Shown: positions 25,421 to 32,803, numbered from the stretch's first letter. The stretch: DNA of 41,619 nucleotides from Bacteroidota bacterium (GCA_026391355.1 JAPLDH010000045.1:1-41619); one strand, 5' to 3'. Numbers and translations are program-made. Notes: generated by a model not told the origin, from the letters alone.

Positions 25421-25744
25421 ATGAATATTTGTCCACATTGTAAAAAAGAAGTTCCTGAATTTACGGATGATATCATTCGACGACAGGTACGAGAGCAATT
25501 TATATCAGAGCAGGTTAAAAAGGTTGTTTTTCTCAATAAGCAGTTAACCGCCGATGCCCGGGCAATGGCTACTACATATAGCAATCTTCTGAAAATGTTT
25601 AACCTGGACGGGAAAAGCGGCACCCAGGTATTAATGCAACTTCCGAAGATACTGAACCAGGTACAGAAAAACCCTGAGATGTTCAATTTTATCAATCCTG
25701 ATCTGCAGTTAATCATTGACAAATACGCCAAAAATGGAGTATAA
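25421..25744 (+). CDS. Hypothetical protein with N-terminal CPHC motif
   Basis: This 107-residue protein opens with MNICPHCKKEVPEFTDDIIR. The CxxC pair (C4, C7) may be half of a zinc site, perhaps in a dimer. The rest is helical and ends with YAKNGV. No family is recognised. It lies one base after the preceding gene and overlaps the next start, so it is part of the left operon. Confidence 0.65.
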   Translation: MNICPHCKKEVPEFTDDIIRRQVREQFISEQVKKVVFLNKQLTADARAMATTYSNLLKMFNLDGKSGTQVLMQLPKILNQVQKNPEMFNFINPDLQLIIDKYAKNGV

Positions 25745-26297
25745 TTTTAAGCCCCAGGACGCCGAATTGGCAGACGATCCCCTGTTACAAGAGCTTGCAG
25801 AGGTCACAGCTGATAAGCCGAAACCGGAACCTTTCAGGGTAATAGAACCGGAACCGGAACCGGGTACCATATCCGATCCTGAACCCCCAATAAAAGAAAT
25901 TACTGCAGACCCGGAAAGTTTGTTTTCTTTCAAAGAGCAGGCTAAACTTTACGTTCAGTTTGCCGACGGTATTCAAGCGCTGTACCTTCCAAGGCTATAC
26001 AGAAAACGACATTTCGCACCGGGAGAGTTTGAAAGGCAAAAAGAACTTCGCACGCTAATTGCCAGCGGTACCCAGCCGGAACCAAAGGAAGCTGAATTAA
26101 TTGACCGTATCAATGAATTCAATAAGTACATGAACGCATTGCCACTGGACGCAAAGGAGGAGGACATATTAGCGCGTCCACTTGCTGCAGTGCTGCAGAA
26201 ATACCAGCATGCGCCAGGGCCGGAAAGCGCGCTGATTTTGGCAGCTTTTACAGTGTTTGCACCGCGAATTTTCCCGGCAATGGGGATTCAATTTTAA
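25734..26297 (+). CDS. Hypothetical acidic protein with Pro-Glu linker
   Basis: From ATG 25734 (MEYNF) it has 187 residues; a TTG at 25716 would add six. An acidic Pro/Glu-rich linker (KPKPEPFRVIEPEPEPG) near residues 27-50 separates a short N-terminus from a helical C-terminal domain that ends in a hydrophobic stretch (LILAAFTVFAPRIFPAMGIQF). The hydrophobic end may insert in membrane or a virion shell. The family is unknown. It overlaps the previous gene by 11 bases. Confidence 0.65.
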   Translation: MEYNFKPQDAELADDPLLQELAEVTADKPKPEPFRVIEPEPEPGTISDPEPPIKEITADPESLFSFKEQAKLYVQFADGIQALYLPRLYRKRHFAPGEFERQKELRTLIASGTQPEPKEAELIDRINEFNKYMNALPLDAKEEDILARPLAAVLQKYQHAPGPESALILAAFTVFAPRIFPAMGIQF

Positions 26298-26300
26298 ACT

Positions 26301-26534
26301 ATGAAACGAAAGATTTACGCGGTAATACCAACGTTTGTAGAACCTTTAGAGGTTGTTAATGTTTTGAAGTATCGTACAGGTAAAAAAAGAACAATTTTTT
26401 GTAAAAGCCCGACTGATCCGCATCATATTTTAAGAATCGCCTGGAGTCCATTAATGAGGCTTTTGAAAAGGCGCCCCTGGTATAAACGTGCCGCCTCCTG
26501 GACGTTCAAATTTTTAAAAAAAATATTTACGTGA
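26301..26534 (+). CDS. Small basic hypothetical protein
   Basis: This 77-residue protein is rich in Lys and Arg, with RRPWYKRAASWTFKFLKKIF near its end, a possible amphipathic membrane-binding helix. The family is not recognised. It starts 3 bases after the previous stop and its TGA overlaps the GTG of the ATPase gene, so the two are likely translated together. It might be a partner of the ATPase. Confidence 0.6.
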   Translation: MKRKIYAVIPTFVEPLEVVNVLKYRTGKKRTIFCKSPTDPHHILRIAWSPLMRLLKRRPWYKRAASWTFKFLKKIFT

Positions 26535-27091
26535 GGGTTAACAAGGTTATCGGAGTTCTCGGAAAGCGCGGAAGCGGGAAAACCTACTATATTTTAAAAT
26601 TCATAAAGGAGTATCACCGAGCCCACCCTTCAAAAGGTATCTTAATTGTCGATACGCTTGACCATCCTGGCTATTCTCATGTAACGCCTGTTTCTATTGA
26701 TGAACTGCAGTCTGGTCATGTTCCTGCTATTTCACGTATATTTCATAGAAAGCCTGATGATGTACTAAAAGTTATTCAGGCTCTATCTGCAAATTGTCTG
26801 ATTGTGTTTGAAGACGCGACGAAATATATACGAAAAAATTTACAAGAAGATGTTCGCTGGTTTATTATTGATTCTAAACAGCGAAATGTCGATTTGATTT
26901 TTATTTTTCATGGATTTTCTTTTGCACCACCGGAATTATTCCGGCTTTTTGACACTTATGTAATTTTCAAGACTGATAATCCTAAATACAGACGTTCAGA
27001 TATGGTTGCTTACGATGAGATTAAATCAGCCTATGACCAGGTAATGAAGGATAAAAACCCTTATGCACGTAAAACGGTAAATGTTTACTGA
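26531..27091 (+). CDS. P-loop ATPase, A32/PRD1-P9-like genome packaging ATPase candidate
   Basis: This 186-residue protein has a Walker A motif GKRGSGKT at residues 11-18, a Walker B CLIVFED at residues 89-95 and a third motif, QRNVDLIFIFHGFSFAPPEL at residues 117-136. The third motif parallels the R-x5-D-x4-Q-x4-LP region of A32-type virus packaging ATPases (PRD1 P9, STIV B204) and of Zot proteins. Size and motif order suit genome packaging in tailless icosahedral viruses. Zot of filamentous phages is the main alternative, but it usually carries a membrane segment, absent here. The GTG start at 26531 overlaps the upstream stop in a GTGA. Confidence 0.7.
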   Translation: MRVNKVIGVLGKRGSGKTYYILKFIKEYHRAHPSKGILIVDTLDHPGYSHVTPVSIDELQSGHVPAISRIFHRKPDDVLKVIQALSANCLIVFEDATKYIRKNLQEDVRWFIIDSKQRNVDLIFIFHGFSFAPPELFRLFDTYVIFKTDNPKYRRSDMVAYDEIKSAYDQVMKDKNPYARKTVNVY

Positions 27092-27092
27092 T

Positions 27093-27374
27093 ATGGCAAA
27101 ACAGAAACAGGGTACAGATTCTCTAAAGTTGCATCGCGATTTTTTACAACTGTTGATCCAGGAAAAGGAACTGTTAACGAAGAAATTAGGCGACGGCTTT
27201 ATTCCTCAATTAGTCAATGCACATGATAATGTAGTCCTGGCATTGGAGGTAGTTAAAGAGAAACAACGTTTAATCAAAATTGAATGGGAGATTAACCGGG
27301 CTACGCAAACGATCAAAGTAGTTGAACAGTCGCAAAAGGACAAGTCAAAACTGAAACTTGTAAAAAGTGAATAG
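27093..27374 (+). CDS. Hypothetical helical protein
   Basis: From ATG 27093 (MAKQKQGTDS) it has 93 residues; an ATG at 27081 would overlap the ATPase gene by 11 bases. It is strongly helical and charged throughout (FLQLLIQEKELLTKKLGDGF, LEVVKEKQRLIKIEWEINRA), probably a coiled-coil dimer. No family is recognised. It overlaps the glycosyltransferase gene by 8 bases. Confidence 0.6.
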   Translation: MAKQKQGTDSLKLHRDFLQLLIQEKELLTKKLGDGFIPQLVNAHDNVVLALEVVKEKQRLIKIEWEINRATQTIKVVEQSQKDKSKLKLVKSE

Positions 27375-28089
27375 AGAACCGCGCGTATTGGTTGCAGCTC
27401 CTACCAGCGATTATAAAAGCTACTGTTTTGATCTATGGAGAAAGGGAGTAAAAGCACTGACTTATAAAAACGTTGGTCACTTGCTTATTGATAACGGACA
27501 CTGCCCTGATCCGCAGCTAAAGAAACATTTCCCGGTATTTTATCTTAATCCTGGTACAATGTCCAGGCGTCAGGTAATGGCTGATAGTCAACAGTTGATA
27601 AAGATAGCTGTACTCAAGCAGGGTTATGACTATTGGTTGAGCCTGGAAACTGACATGATCCCACCAATCGATATCATACAGCGATTATTGTCGCTACATG
27701 CGCCTGTAGCAGCTGCCGTCTATTTCATTGGTCAGGGAGATACCAGTGAGTTAATGATCCAGCAAGTGGAACCATTAACACCGGCACCGGTTGCCTTTCC
27801 TTTGACACAAAAGGAAGGATTTTTGGCAATGACCGGGCACCCGGAGCCGGTCTATCATCCGGGCTTAGGCTGTGCCCTGATCCGTGCCGATGTTCTAAAG
27901 CAGGTCAATTTTTATGTAACTGCACATGACCGGTCGCACGCTGACAGCTATTTTTATGCTGATCTCTACAGATTAAATATCCCGGTGATCCTTGACACTT
28001 CAATAATTTGCACTCACTATAATAGTGACTGGCAGGAAATCTATAAAAAAGACAATGAACGTACAGCAACAGACAAAAAAGCAGGTTGA
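27367..28089 (+). CDS. GT-A fold glycosyltransferase
   Basis: At 240 residues with a GTG start, it shows a nucleotide-sugar binding opening (RVLVAAPTSDYKSYC), an acidic metal motif in YWLSLETDMIPPID (E94, D96, DxD position), the acceptor-side GLGCALIRADVLKQV and a late HADSYFYADLYRLNIPVILD. This matches small phage-borne GT2-like transferases. It would use a sugar nucleotide in the cytosol, either on host surface glycans to block superinfection or on virion proteins. The acceptor is unknown. It sits between the ATPase module and the virion module. Confidence 0.75.
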   Translation: MNREPRVLVAAPTSDYKSYCFDLWRKGVKALTYKNVGHLLIDNGHCPDPQLKKHFPVFYLNPGTMSRRQVMADSQQLIKIAVLKQGYDYWLSLETDMIPPIDIIQRLLSLHAPVAAAVYFIGQGDTSELMIQQVEPLTPAPVAFPLTQKEGFLAMTGHPEPVYHPGLGCALIRADVLKQVNFYVTAHDRSHADSYFYADLYRLNIPVILDTSIICTHYNSDWQEIYKKDNERTATDKKAG

Positions 28090-28285
28090 ATATTACACAA
28101 GCTATATAGCTTTACTGCAGAGGGAAGTCTGCGCCCTGGAATTACGTATTGGTAAATTACGAAGCCAGCTACCAACACCGGAATTAGATCTGATTGACTA
28201 TGAAAAACGACTGTTGAATGTCCAGGCAGAAATTGAGGCGAAGACAACCTGGTTAACTCATTATCAAAATCGAATGTTCAATTGA
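28055..28285 (+). CDS. Small coiled-coil protein
   Basis: Using ATG 28055 it has 76 residues; an open frame begins at ATG 28025 inside the glycosyltransferase gene. Most of the chain is a Leu-heptad helix (YTSYIALLQREVCALELRIG, then LLNVQAEIEAKTTWLTHYQN) with a Pro-rich break between, so a helical hairpin. No family is recognised. Its TGA overlaps the next ATG by one base. Confidence 0.5.
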   Translation: MNVQQQTKKQVEYYTSYIALLQREVCALELRIGKLRSQLPTPELDLIDYEKRLLNVQAEIEAKTTWLTHYQNRMFN

Positions 28286-28476
28286 TGGAATCTGAATTGC
28301 CACCGGTACAACCCTACAGCAAAAAGGAATTAGCGGCATTGTATAACGTGACACCAAAGACTTTTCGCCGTTGGCTCAAAAAACATTCCCACAAAATCGG
28401 TGATCCCTGTGGACGGCTTTTTAGTCCAAAGCAGGTTCAGATCATATTCGATATTTACGGCATCCCTTCAAATTAA
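28285..28476 (+). CDS. Small HTH DNA-binding protein
   Basis: From ATG 28285 it has 63 residues. Residues 12-34 (YSKKELAALYNVTPKTFRRW) form a MerR/HTH_17-like helix-turn-helix followed by SPKQVQIIFDIYGIP. Such proteins act as excisionase-like or transcription factors. It is the last gene before an 112-base gap that precedes the virion genes, so a role as activator of that block is possible. Confidence 0.65.
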   Translation: MESELPPVQPYSKKELAALYNVTPKTFRRWLKKHSHKIGDPCGRLFSPKQVQIIFDIYGIPSN

Positions 28477-28588
28477 TTCTATTTAAGGCCATTTAGTGCC
28501 CAATCCGTCCCGTTTGTGCCCAAAAGCGGAAACCTCGATTTCATGATTTTGTAATATTTGCAGCTATTATAAATCAAAACATGAAAAA
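28477..28588 (+). promoter_or_regulatory. Likely promoter region of the virion gene block
   Basis: This is the largest gap in the left half of the element. It has GTGCCC repeated at 28495-28500 and 28515-28520, 20 bases apart. A TTTTG followed by TAATATTTG stands nearer the gene, close to but not exactly the -7 consensus. At 28581 a three-codon frame ATG AAA AAA TGA ends over the next gene's ATG at 28589. Confidence 0.4.
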
Positions 28589-28795
28589 ATGAATGCTAAC
28601 CTGACCCCCGGCGTAGATACCGGAAAGATTTTCAACGTTAAAAACCTTTTAACTACGCTGATCCTTGTGGTCATTGTGGTATGGGTTCTCCAAAAGATCG
28701 GAAAGCAGACACTCATTATGTACGGTTCTGATGGAAAAGAAACCGGACGTGGAGAGATCAAGTACATCATGAAAGCTCCTATTAAGAAAGCTTAA
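28589..28795 (+). CDS. Small single-span membrane protein
   Basis: This 68-residue protein has one membrane helix at residues 20-37 (LLTTLILVVIVVWVLQ) followed by a charged tail with LIMYGSDGKETGRGEIKY. No family is recognised. It opens the virion gene block, just ahead of the candidate coat protein, and is probably a virion membrane protein. Confidence 0.65.
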   Translation: MNANLTPGVDTGKIFNVKNLLTTLILVVIVVWVLQKIGKQTLIMYGSDGKETGRGEIKYIMKAPIKKA

Positions 28796-28855
28796 TCCAG
28801 GCGATCAAAGAAAACAAAAAATTCAAATTAAAAATTCAATTAAAAAAGATCAAAC

Positions 28856-29755
28856 ATGAAAAACATTGTTTATTTCTTGCTCACAGCAGTTACAATTTTC
28901 CTGACTGTATTTTTACACCCTATTGCAGGCGCCTCCGTCGCTGCCGTTGGTGCCGTTGGCCGTATTACGGTTAATGACCTGGAAGATTTCGCAAAAGGAA
29001 AACTCAGCTCGTTCGATGGAAACGATGGATTTGACGACTTCGAAAACTACGAAGAATATGAAGGATTCGAGGGATTTGAAAATTTCGACGGCTTCGAAGG
29101 ATACACCGGTTATGATGACTCCTTTGTTGATTTTGGCGGGTTTAATATGAGTTTTGCCAATGCAGGTGACAGCGGAAGGATATTTGTAATGACAATTACC
29201 AATTCTGACACCACGGCAGCTCATATCGCATACTTGACACCCGGCTATTTTTGGGTACCAGGTGCAACGGTGAACGGAGTGGTTAAGACCGGAGCATTTA
29301 ACGACACATCAGGCGTAGCCGGTTTGTCTGGAAGTGGATCTCCTAAAGTCATAGAGGAATTCTTAGGCTTCATAATGCATAACCCGGTAGCAATTCACGG
29401 TATAAAGGTTGAAGGTAGCGTAACAGCTCAAGTATCCCAGCAGCTTATTATTGAACAGCTCAGTCCGTTCAAAGTTCTGCAGCAGGGAATTATCAACCTG
29501 GGATCCTACCAGAATGAAAATACATTCCGTGACAAGATTGTAACCGTTCCTACACCGGCTTTGATTGTATCTAACCAGGTTCGTATTTCTATCTCAATTC
29601 CTGCCGGTTGTACAACTACTTTCACCTGGCTTGCAGGAGCTATCCTTAATCCTTCACATGCTTTGGCTCAGAAGATGAATAAGGCAAAGCGTACAATCAG
29701 CAGAGTTGGTGTAAAACGCGCAAAGAAAAGGCCGCAACTGGCAGCAGGTCATTAA
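28856..29755 (+). CDS. Candidate major virion (coat) protein
   Basis: This 299-residue protein has a hydrophobic N-terminus that looks like a signal peptide or anchor (residues 1-26, ending HPIAGA). Residues 53-96 are an acidic-aromatic repeat of FENF/YEGF/FDGF units. Residues 97-275 are rich in beta structure (GRIFVMTITNSD, VSQQLIIEQLSPFKVL, ISISIPAGCTTTFTW), and a basic tail (RVGVKRAKKRPQ) follows. The beta-rich region could be a jelly-roll capsid fold, and the basic tail could touch nucleic acid. It has its own intergenic space on both sides, as highly expressed coat genes often do. Against this, coat proteins of PRD1-like phages lack signal peptides. The function is inference. Confidence 0.5.
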   Translation: MKNIVYFLLTAVTIFLTVFLHPIAGASVAAVGAVGRITVNDLEDFAKGKLSSFDGNDGFDDFENYEEYEGFEGFENFDGFEGYTGYDDSFVDFGGFNMSFANAGDSGRIFVMTITNSDTTAAHIAYLTPGYFWVPGATVNGVVKTGAFNDTSGVAGLSGSGSPKVIEEFLGFIMHNPVAIHGIKVEGSVTAQVSQQLIIEQLSPFKVLQQGIINLGSYQNENTFRDKIVTVPTPALIVSNQVRISISIPAGCTTTFTWLAGAILNPSHALAQKMNKAKRTISRVGVKRAKKRPQLAAGH

Positions 29756-29774
29756 TTCATAAACAAAAGGGATC

Positions 29775-30260
29775 ATGAACAACGATAAACGTGCAGTTCA
29801 CGCCCTGGAAACAATTGTGAAGCAGTACCCCGCCGGGACTGCTTCACTTTTTTCCGGGCACCTTTCAAATGTACCGCCCACAGGAAAGAACTTGACTGCA
29901 GCAATAAGACGAGGCGATATATCTTCTTATGATTTATACGATGCAACCTTTGGAGCTTACAGCGATTTGTCAGGCAATGATCCTATATTTCAGGCCATTG
30001 CTACCAATGCAGGTATAAGTACTTCTGCGAAGCCGGAAGAAAAAAGCAAGTTTGTAAGTGCCCTGGACACTATTCTGGGAACAGCAAGCAAGGCCGCCGA
30101 CATTTACGCAAAGATTAACCCAAAGGCAAAACCCAGGCAGGAGCATGAACAGGATAATTCAGTTGTGACTAAAGCAGCTAAAAGCCCCTGGCTTCTTATC
30201 GCTGCAGTTGCTATTGTGGTTGTCATTGTGGTTGTGCTGGTCATCACCAAAAAAAAGTAA
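29775..30260 (+). CDS. Tail-anchored membrane protein, virion candidate
   Basis: This 161-residue protein has a soluble helical region at residues 1-130 (HALETIVKQYPAGTASLFSG), then one C-terminal membrane helix at about 136-157 (LLIAAVAIVVVIVVVLVI) and a final TKKK. No family is recognised. The same build recurs in the next genes at 30427, 31171 and 31438. It would sit in a membrane with its body facing the cytosol or the virion interior. Confidence 0.65.
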   Translation: MNNDKRAVHALETIVKQYPAGTASLFSGHLSNVPPTGKNLTAAIRRGDISSYDLYDATFGAYSDLSGNDPIFQAIATNAGISTSAKPEEKSKFVSALDTILGTASKAADIYAKINPKAKPRQEHEQDNSVVTKAAKSPWLLIAAVAIVVVIVVVLVITKKK

Positions 30261-30284
30261 ATCCAATTTTTAAAATTTATTAAT

Positions 30285-30419
30285 ATGGCACGGGAAAGAA
30301 AGACTACCAAGGCCGCACGTAGCAGGACAATGAAGGCGCTGCACCGTAAAGCAAAGGCAATTCAGAAAAAGAATCCTGGTAAGAAATATCGGACTTGTCT
30401 GAAAATGGCCGCAAAATAG
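30285..30419 (+). CDS. Very basic 44-residue peptide
   Basis: ATG 30285 to TAG 30417-30419 encodes 44 residues, 17 of them Lys or Arg (MARERKTTKAARSRTMKALH and on). It looks like a DNA-condensing peptide similar in style to virion core proteins. It has an A-rich upstream stretch and fits exactly between its neighbours, 24 bases after one gene and 7 before the next. No family match can be named. Confidence 0.65.
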   Translation: MARERKTTKAARSRTMKALHRKAKAIQKKNPGKKYRTCLKMAAK

Positions 30420-30426
30420 AGATAAC

Positions 30427-31170
30427 GTGGAAACCGGATTGACGAAAATATTTATTGTTGACGACCTGGGTAGTACTCCGGCGCGCGTTAACCGGTTTTC
30501 TGGTGAACTCTATTTGAACGGAAAGACCTGGAATACCTTAGACCCGGTACACCGTCTATTTGTTCTTTTACATGAAGCTGGACACGTAACACTGAATACA
30601 AAAAACGAAATAGAGGCCGACCGGTTCGCATTTGAAGCATTTGCAAAGTTGGGTTATCCTTTATCCGAAAGTGTTAAAGCCCTGTCAAGGGTCTTACACT
30701 TTGACAATCCAGGACACACCGACCGGTTAACAGCTCAGATACGCAGAGCTTTTGAATATGACAAGTACATTAATCATAATAAAAATATAGATCTCGAACA
30801 GATGGAAAATGTTTTAAATCGAGTCTACGAAAGTTCCATGCAGGGAGATGAGAATTTTTCGCTTAACCTGAAAAAAATATTTGTTCCCAAAAAGATTCGC
30901 GAACGAATGGATGCAAAACTTGCAGCTGGGAAAGCGAAAGATAATGCAACTATAGCTGAAGCTAGCCTACGAACGGCAAAAGCAAACCAGGCCGCCGCCG
31001 CTATTGCCCCACCGCACACAGACGCGCCAGGTGCCGTCAAACACGATCCCGGTGAAGGCGCCGGCGCGGTGCTTGAGAAAAAGCCGATTTATAAGAATCC
31101 TTATGTGATTGGTGGAGCTATCATTGTTGTTATTATACTGATTGTCATGATGATCAAAAAACAAAAGTAA
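30427..31170 (+). CDS. Membrane-anchored HExxH metallopeptidase-like protein
   Basis: At 247 residues with a GTG start, its N-terminal domain has HEAGH at residues 49-53 (zinc-binding HExxH) and NEIEADRFAFEAF at 60-72, giving a likely third ligand Glu/Asp as in gluzincin-type or ImmA-like peptidases. A helical, Ala-rich linker (residues 150-215) leads to one C-terminal membrane helix at about 222-243 (VIGGAIIVVIILIVMMI) and KKQK. It starts 7 bases after the basic peptide gene. It could process virion proteins during assembly or cut host envelope proteins at entry. Confidence 0.7.
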   Translation: METGLTKIFIVDDLGSTPARVNRFSGELYLNGKTWNTLDPVHRLFVLLHEAGHVTLNTKNEIEADRFAFEAFAKLGYPLSESVKALSRVLHFDNPGHTDRLTAQIRRAFEYDKYINHNKNIDLEQMENVLNRVYESSMQGDENFSLNLKKIFVPKKIRERMDAKLAAGKAKDNATIAEASLRTAKANQAAAAIAPPHTDAPGAVKHDPGEGAGAVLEKKPIYKNPYVIGGAIIVVIILIVMMIKKQK

Positions 31171-31434
31171 ATGAACATCGAAAAAGCCGTATATCATACA
31201 GCGCTTACAGGGGAACAGTATTCCGATATGAGCGCCAAGCGCCGTCAAAAACAAATTGATAAGGCCGCGCTAAAAGGAGAGAAAGAACGGGCTAAGCTGG
31301 GACTTACAAATTTACCAACACCCTCCGCTGCAGAGGAGCCGGCAGCATCCGGGACAGGCAATAAAACATTAATTTACGCCGGAGCCGGCGCTGCTATACT
31401 TGTAGTTATTTTAATTGTTTTCTTAAAACGTTAA
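31171..31434 (+). CDS. Small tail-anchored membrane protein
   Basis: This 87-residue protein starts directly after the previous stop. Its N-terminal half is basic and helical (SAKRRQKQIDKAALKGEKER), followed by a Pro/Ala/Glu linker and a C-terminal membrane helix (LIYAGAGAAILVVILIVFL, residues 66-84) with KR at the end. No family is recognised. It has the same layout as its neighbours and is probably a virion membrane component. Confidence 0.6.
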   Translation: MNIEKAVYHTALTGEQYSDMSAKRRQKQIDKAALKGEKERAKLGLTNLPTPSAAEEPAASGTGNKTLIYAGAGAAILVVILIVFLKR

Positions 31435-31437
31435 TTC

Positions 31438-32232
31438 ATGGGAAGATCAAGACGTCCGGCGCCCAAAAAACCGGCACCCAAAAAACCGGCTCCAAAGCCA
31501 ACCCCCAGACCGGCACCAAAACCGGCACCAAAACCAACCCCGAAAAAGGTTATTCCTAAGCCGACATTCAAACCCTTACCTAAACCCTCTGCAGTTGCAG
31601 CACCCCCAAAGCCGGGAGGGCTTGCAAGTTTAACAAACGCACCAGGGATAACCGAACAGGCAGGAGGACCACCCCTTGCAAATATTGCCAGTGGTACCAG
31701 TCCATTGTCTGTACCTATGCCAGGTAGCACACCAACTGGAGCCGCTATCCAGTCAGGGCCTTTTAATATGGGATCTGAGCAACCATTTTTCCCAACCGGT
31801 ACACCAGGAGGTGGAGGAGGAGGAGAAATGCCAGGAGGCAACGAAGCCGATATCTCAGATGACGACGTTAATGACGTTGAAGACGCTGCAATAGATGAAA
31901 ATGATCCTGAACCAGAAGATGAATTCGCAGGCATGTCAAGTGCACGCTTTGATGATGGTTACGAAGGCGATATGTTTTCCAATATCATTGGAGAAGCCAT
32001 AGGAGGAATTGGCCAGGCTGTAGGTGGAATTCTTAAAGGGTTGAACATTAACACCGGTGCACGGAAAAAAGCCGCTACAGACGCTCAAATAGCAGCATTT
32101 CAGGCACGGGCAGCCGCCGCAGCTCCACCGCCGGCAGTGCACAAAAAGGATAACACCATGATGTACGTTGGTATTGCCGTTGCAGTGGTCATTGTCCTGG
32201 TACTTGTATTTATGATGAAAAAGAAAAAATGA
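31438..32232 (+). CDS. Tail-anchored protein with Pro-Ala-Lys repeats
   Basis: This protein has 264 residues. Residues 6-50 are a PAPK repeat rod (KPAPKKPAPKPTPRPAPKP), like the periplasm-spanning part of TonB. Gly-rich and acidic regions follow (GGGGGEMPGG, DDDVNDVEDAAIDENDPEPE). One C-terminal membrane helix lies at 241-260 (YVGIAVAVVIVLVLVFMM) ahead of KKKK. The low-complexity body suggests a stretched or flexible structural protein. No family is recognised. A minus-strand frame over its first half is a shadow. Confidence 0.65.
   Translation: MGRSRRPAPKKPAPKKPAPKPTPRPAPKPAPKPTPKKVIPKPTFKPLPKPSAVAAPPKPGGLASLTNAPGITEQAGGPPLANIASGTSPLSVPMPGSTPTGAAIQSGPFNMGSEQPFFPTGTPGGGGGGEMPGGNEADISDDDVNDVEDAAIDENDPEPEDEFAGMSSARFDDGYEGDMFSNIIGEAIGGIGQAVGGILKGLNINTGARKKAATDAQIAAFQARAAAAAPPPAVHKKDNTMMYVGIAVAVVIVLVLVFMMKKKK
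31453..31610 (+). repeat. Imperfect codon repeat coding PAPK units
   Basis: Units such as CCGGCACCCAAAAAA and CCGGCACCAAAACCGGCACC recur inside the gene at 31438 and encode the Pro-Ala-Pro-Lys rod. The repeats vary at third positions, so they are not very recent. Confidence 0.7.
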
Positions 32233-32330
32233 AAAGCGTAAAACCTTTCATAATTCCAGTGATGGTATTGATAGCAGTCATTTTCTTAATTGGATTTCTG
32301 ACTGCACGCGCTAAAGCGAAAAAAGCATAA
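32229..32330 (+). CDS. Tiny membrane protein, 33 residues
   Basis: The ATG at 32229 overlaps the upstream TGA in an ATGA. The peptide has a single membrane helix (residues 7-24, FIIPVMVLIAVIFLIGFL) and a basic tail (TARAKAKKA). It resembles the small integral proteins of membrane-containing phages. The coupling and tight packing support it as real. Confidence 0.6.
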   Translation: MKSVKPFIIPVMVLIAVIFLIGFLTARAKAKKA

Positions 32331-32331
32331 C

Positions 32332-32799
32332 ATGGTAGCTCCCACAGTTAACATACAAACGAATAAGACCATGTTTTACGTAGGTGGTCTTATTGTCATG
32401 GTAGTTCTGATCTACCTGGCCGGTCGCTGGCTGGGGAAATGGTCTGTTAAGCTGCAGGGAGATACTTTGGCCGATGTTTCAAAAGCCATTAACCGTAAAA
32501 ACATGAGCTATTCAAAGGCTCAGTATGATGCATTTGCTGACAGGCTTTTTACTGCAATGTATGGCATGGGAACAGACACTCCTGCAATTATGGACACCTT
32601 TTCAAATTGTAAGAACAATGATGATGTACTGGCAATAATTGAGGCTTTTGGAAAACGGAAAAGTCAGAGCGCATTATGGGGAGTATTCGGAGGCCAGGAA
32701 TATACATTGCCGGAATATTTATCAAAGGAGCTAAGTAGTTCAGATACTGCAAAACTCAATACCATTCTATCAGGTAAAGGAATAACGTTCAAATTTTAA
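32332..32799 (+). CDS. Membrane-anchored protein with annexin-like repeat
   Basis: This 155-residue protein has an N-terminal membrane helix at residues 14-30 (MFYVGGLIVMVVLIYLAG). Residues 65-146 follow the helical annexin repeat pattern: AMYGMGTDTPAIMDTFSNCK, then LPEYLSKELSSSDTAKLNTI, with the GxGTD loop at 78-82. In annexins that loop binds calcium and phospholipid. It could link virion or host membranes, but a single repeat and overall short length make the function uncertain. Confidence 0.55.
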   Translation: MVAPTVNIQTNKTMFYVGGLIVMVVLIYLAGRWLGKWSVKLQGDTLADVSKAINRKNMSYSKAQYDAFADRLFTAMYGMGTDTPAIMDTFSNCKNNDDVLAIIEAFGKRKSQSALWGVFGGQEYTLPEYLSKELSSSDTAKLNTILSGKGITFKF

Positions 32800-32803
32800 T
32801 GTC

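Noticed and set aside
31431-31934. A 167-residue minus-strand frame over the PAPK protein gene
   Set aside because: It is a Gly/Ser/Pro low-complexity frame caused by the repetitive codons of the plus-strand gene, which has a membrane helix, start-stop coupling and the correct operon direction.
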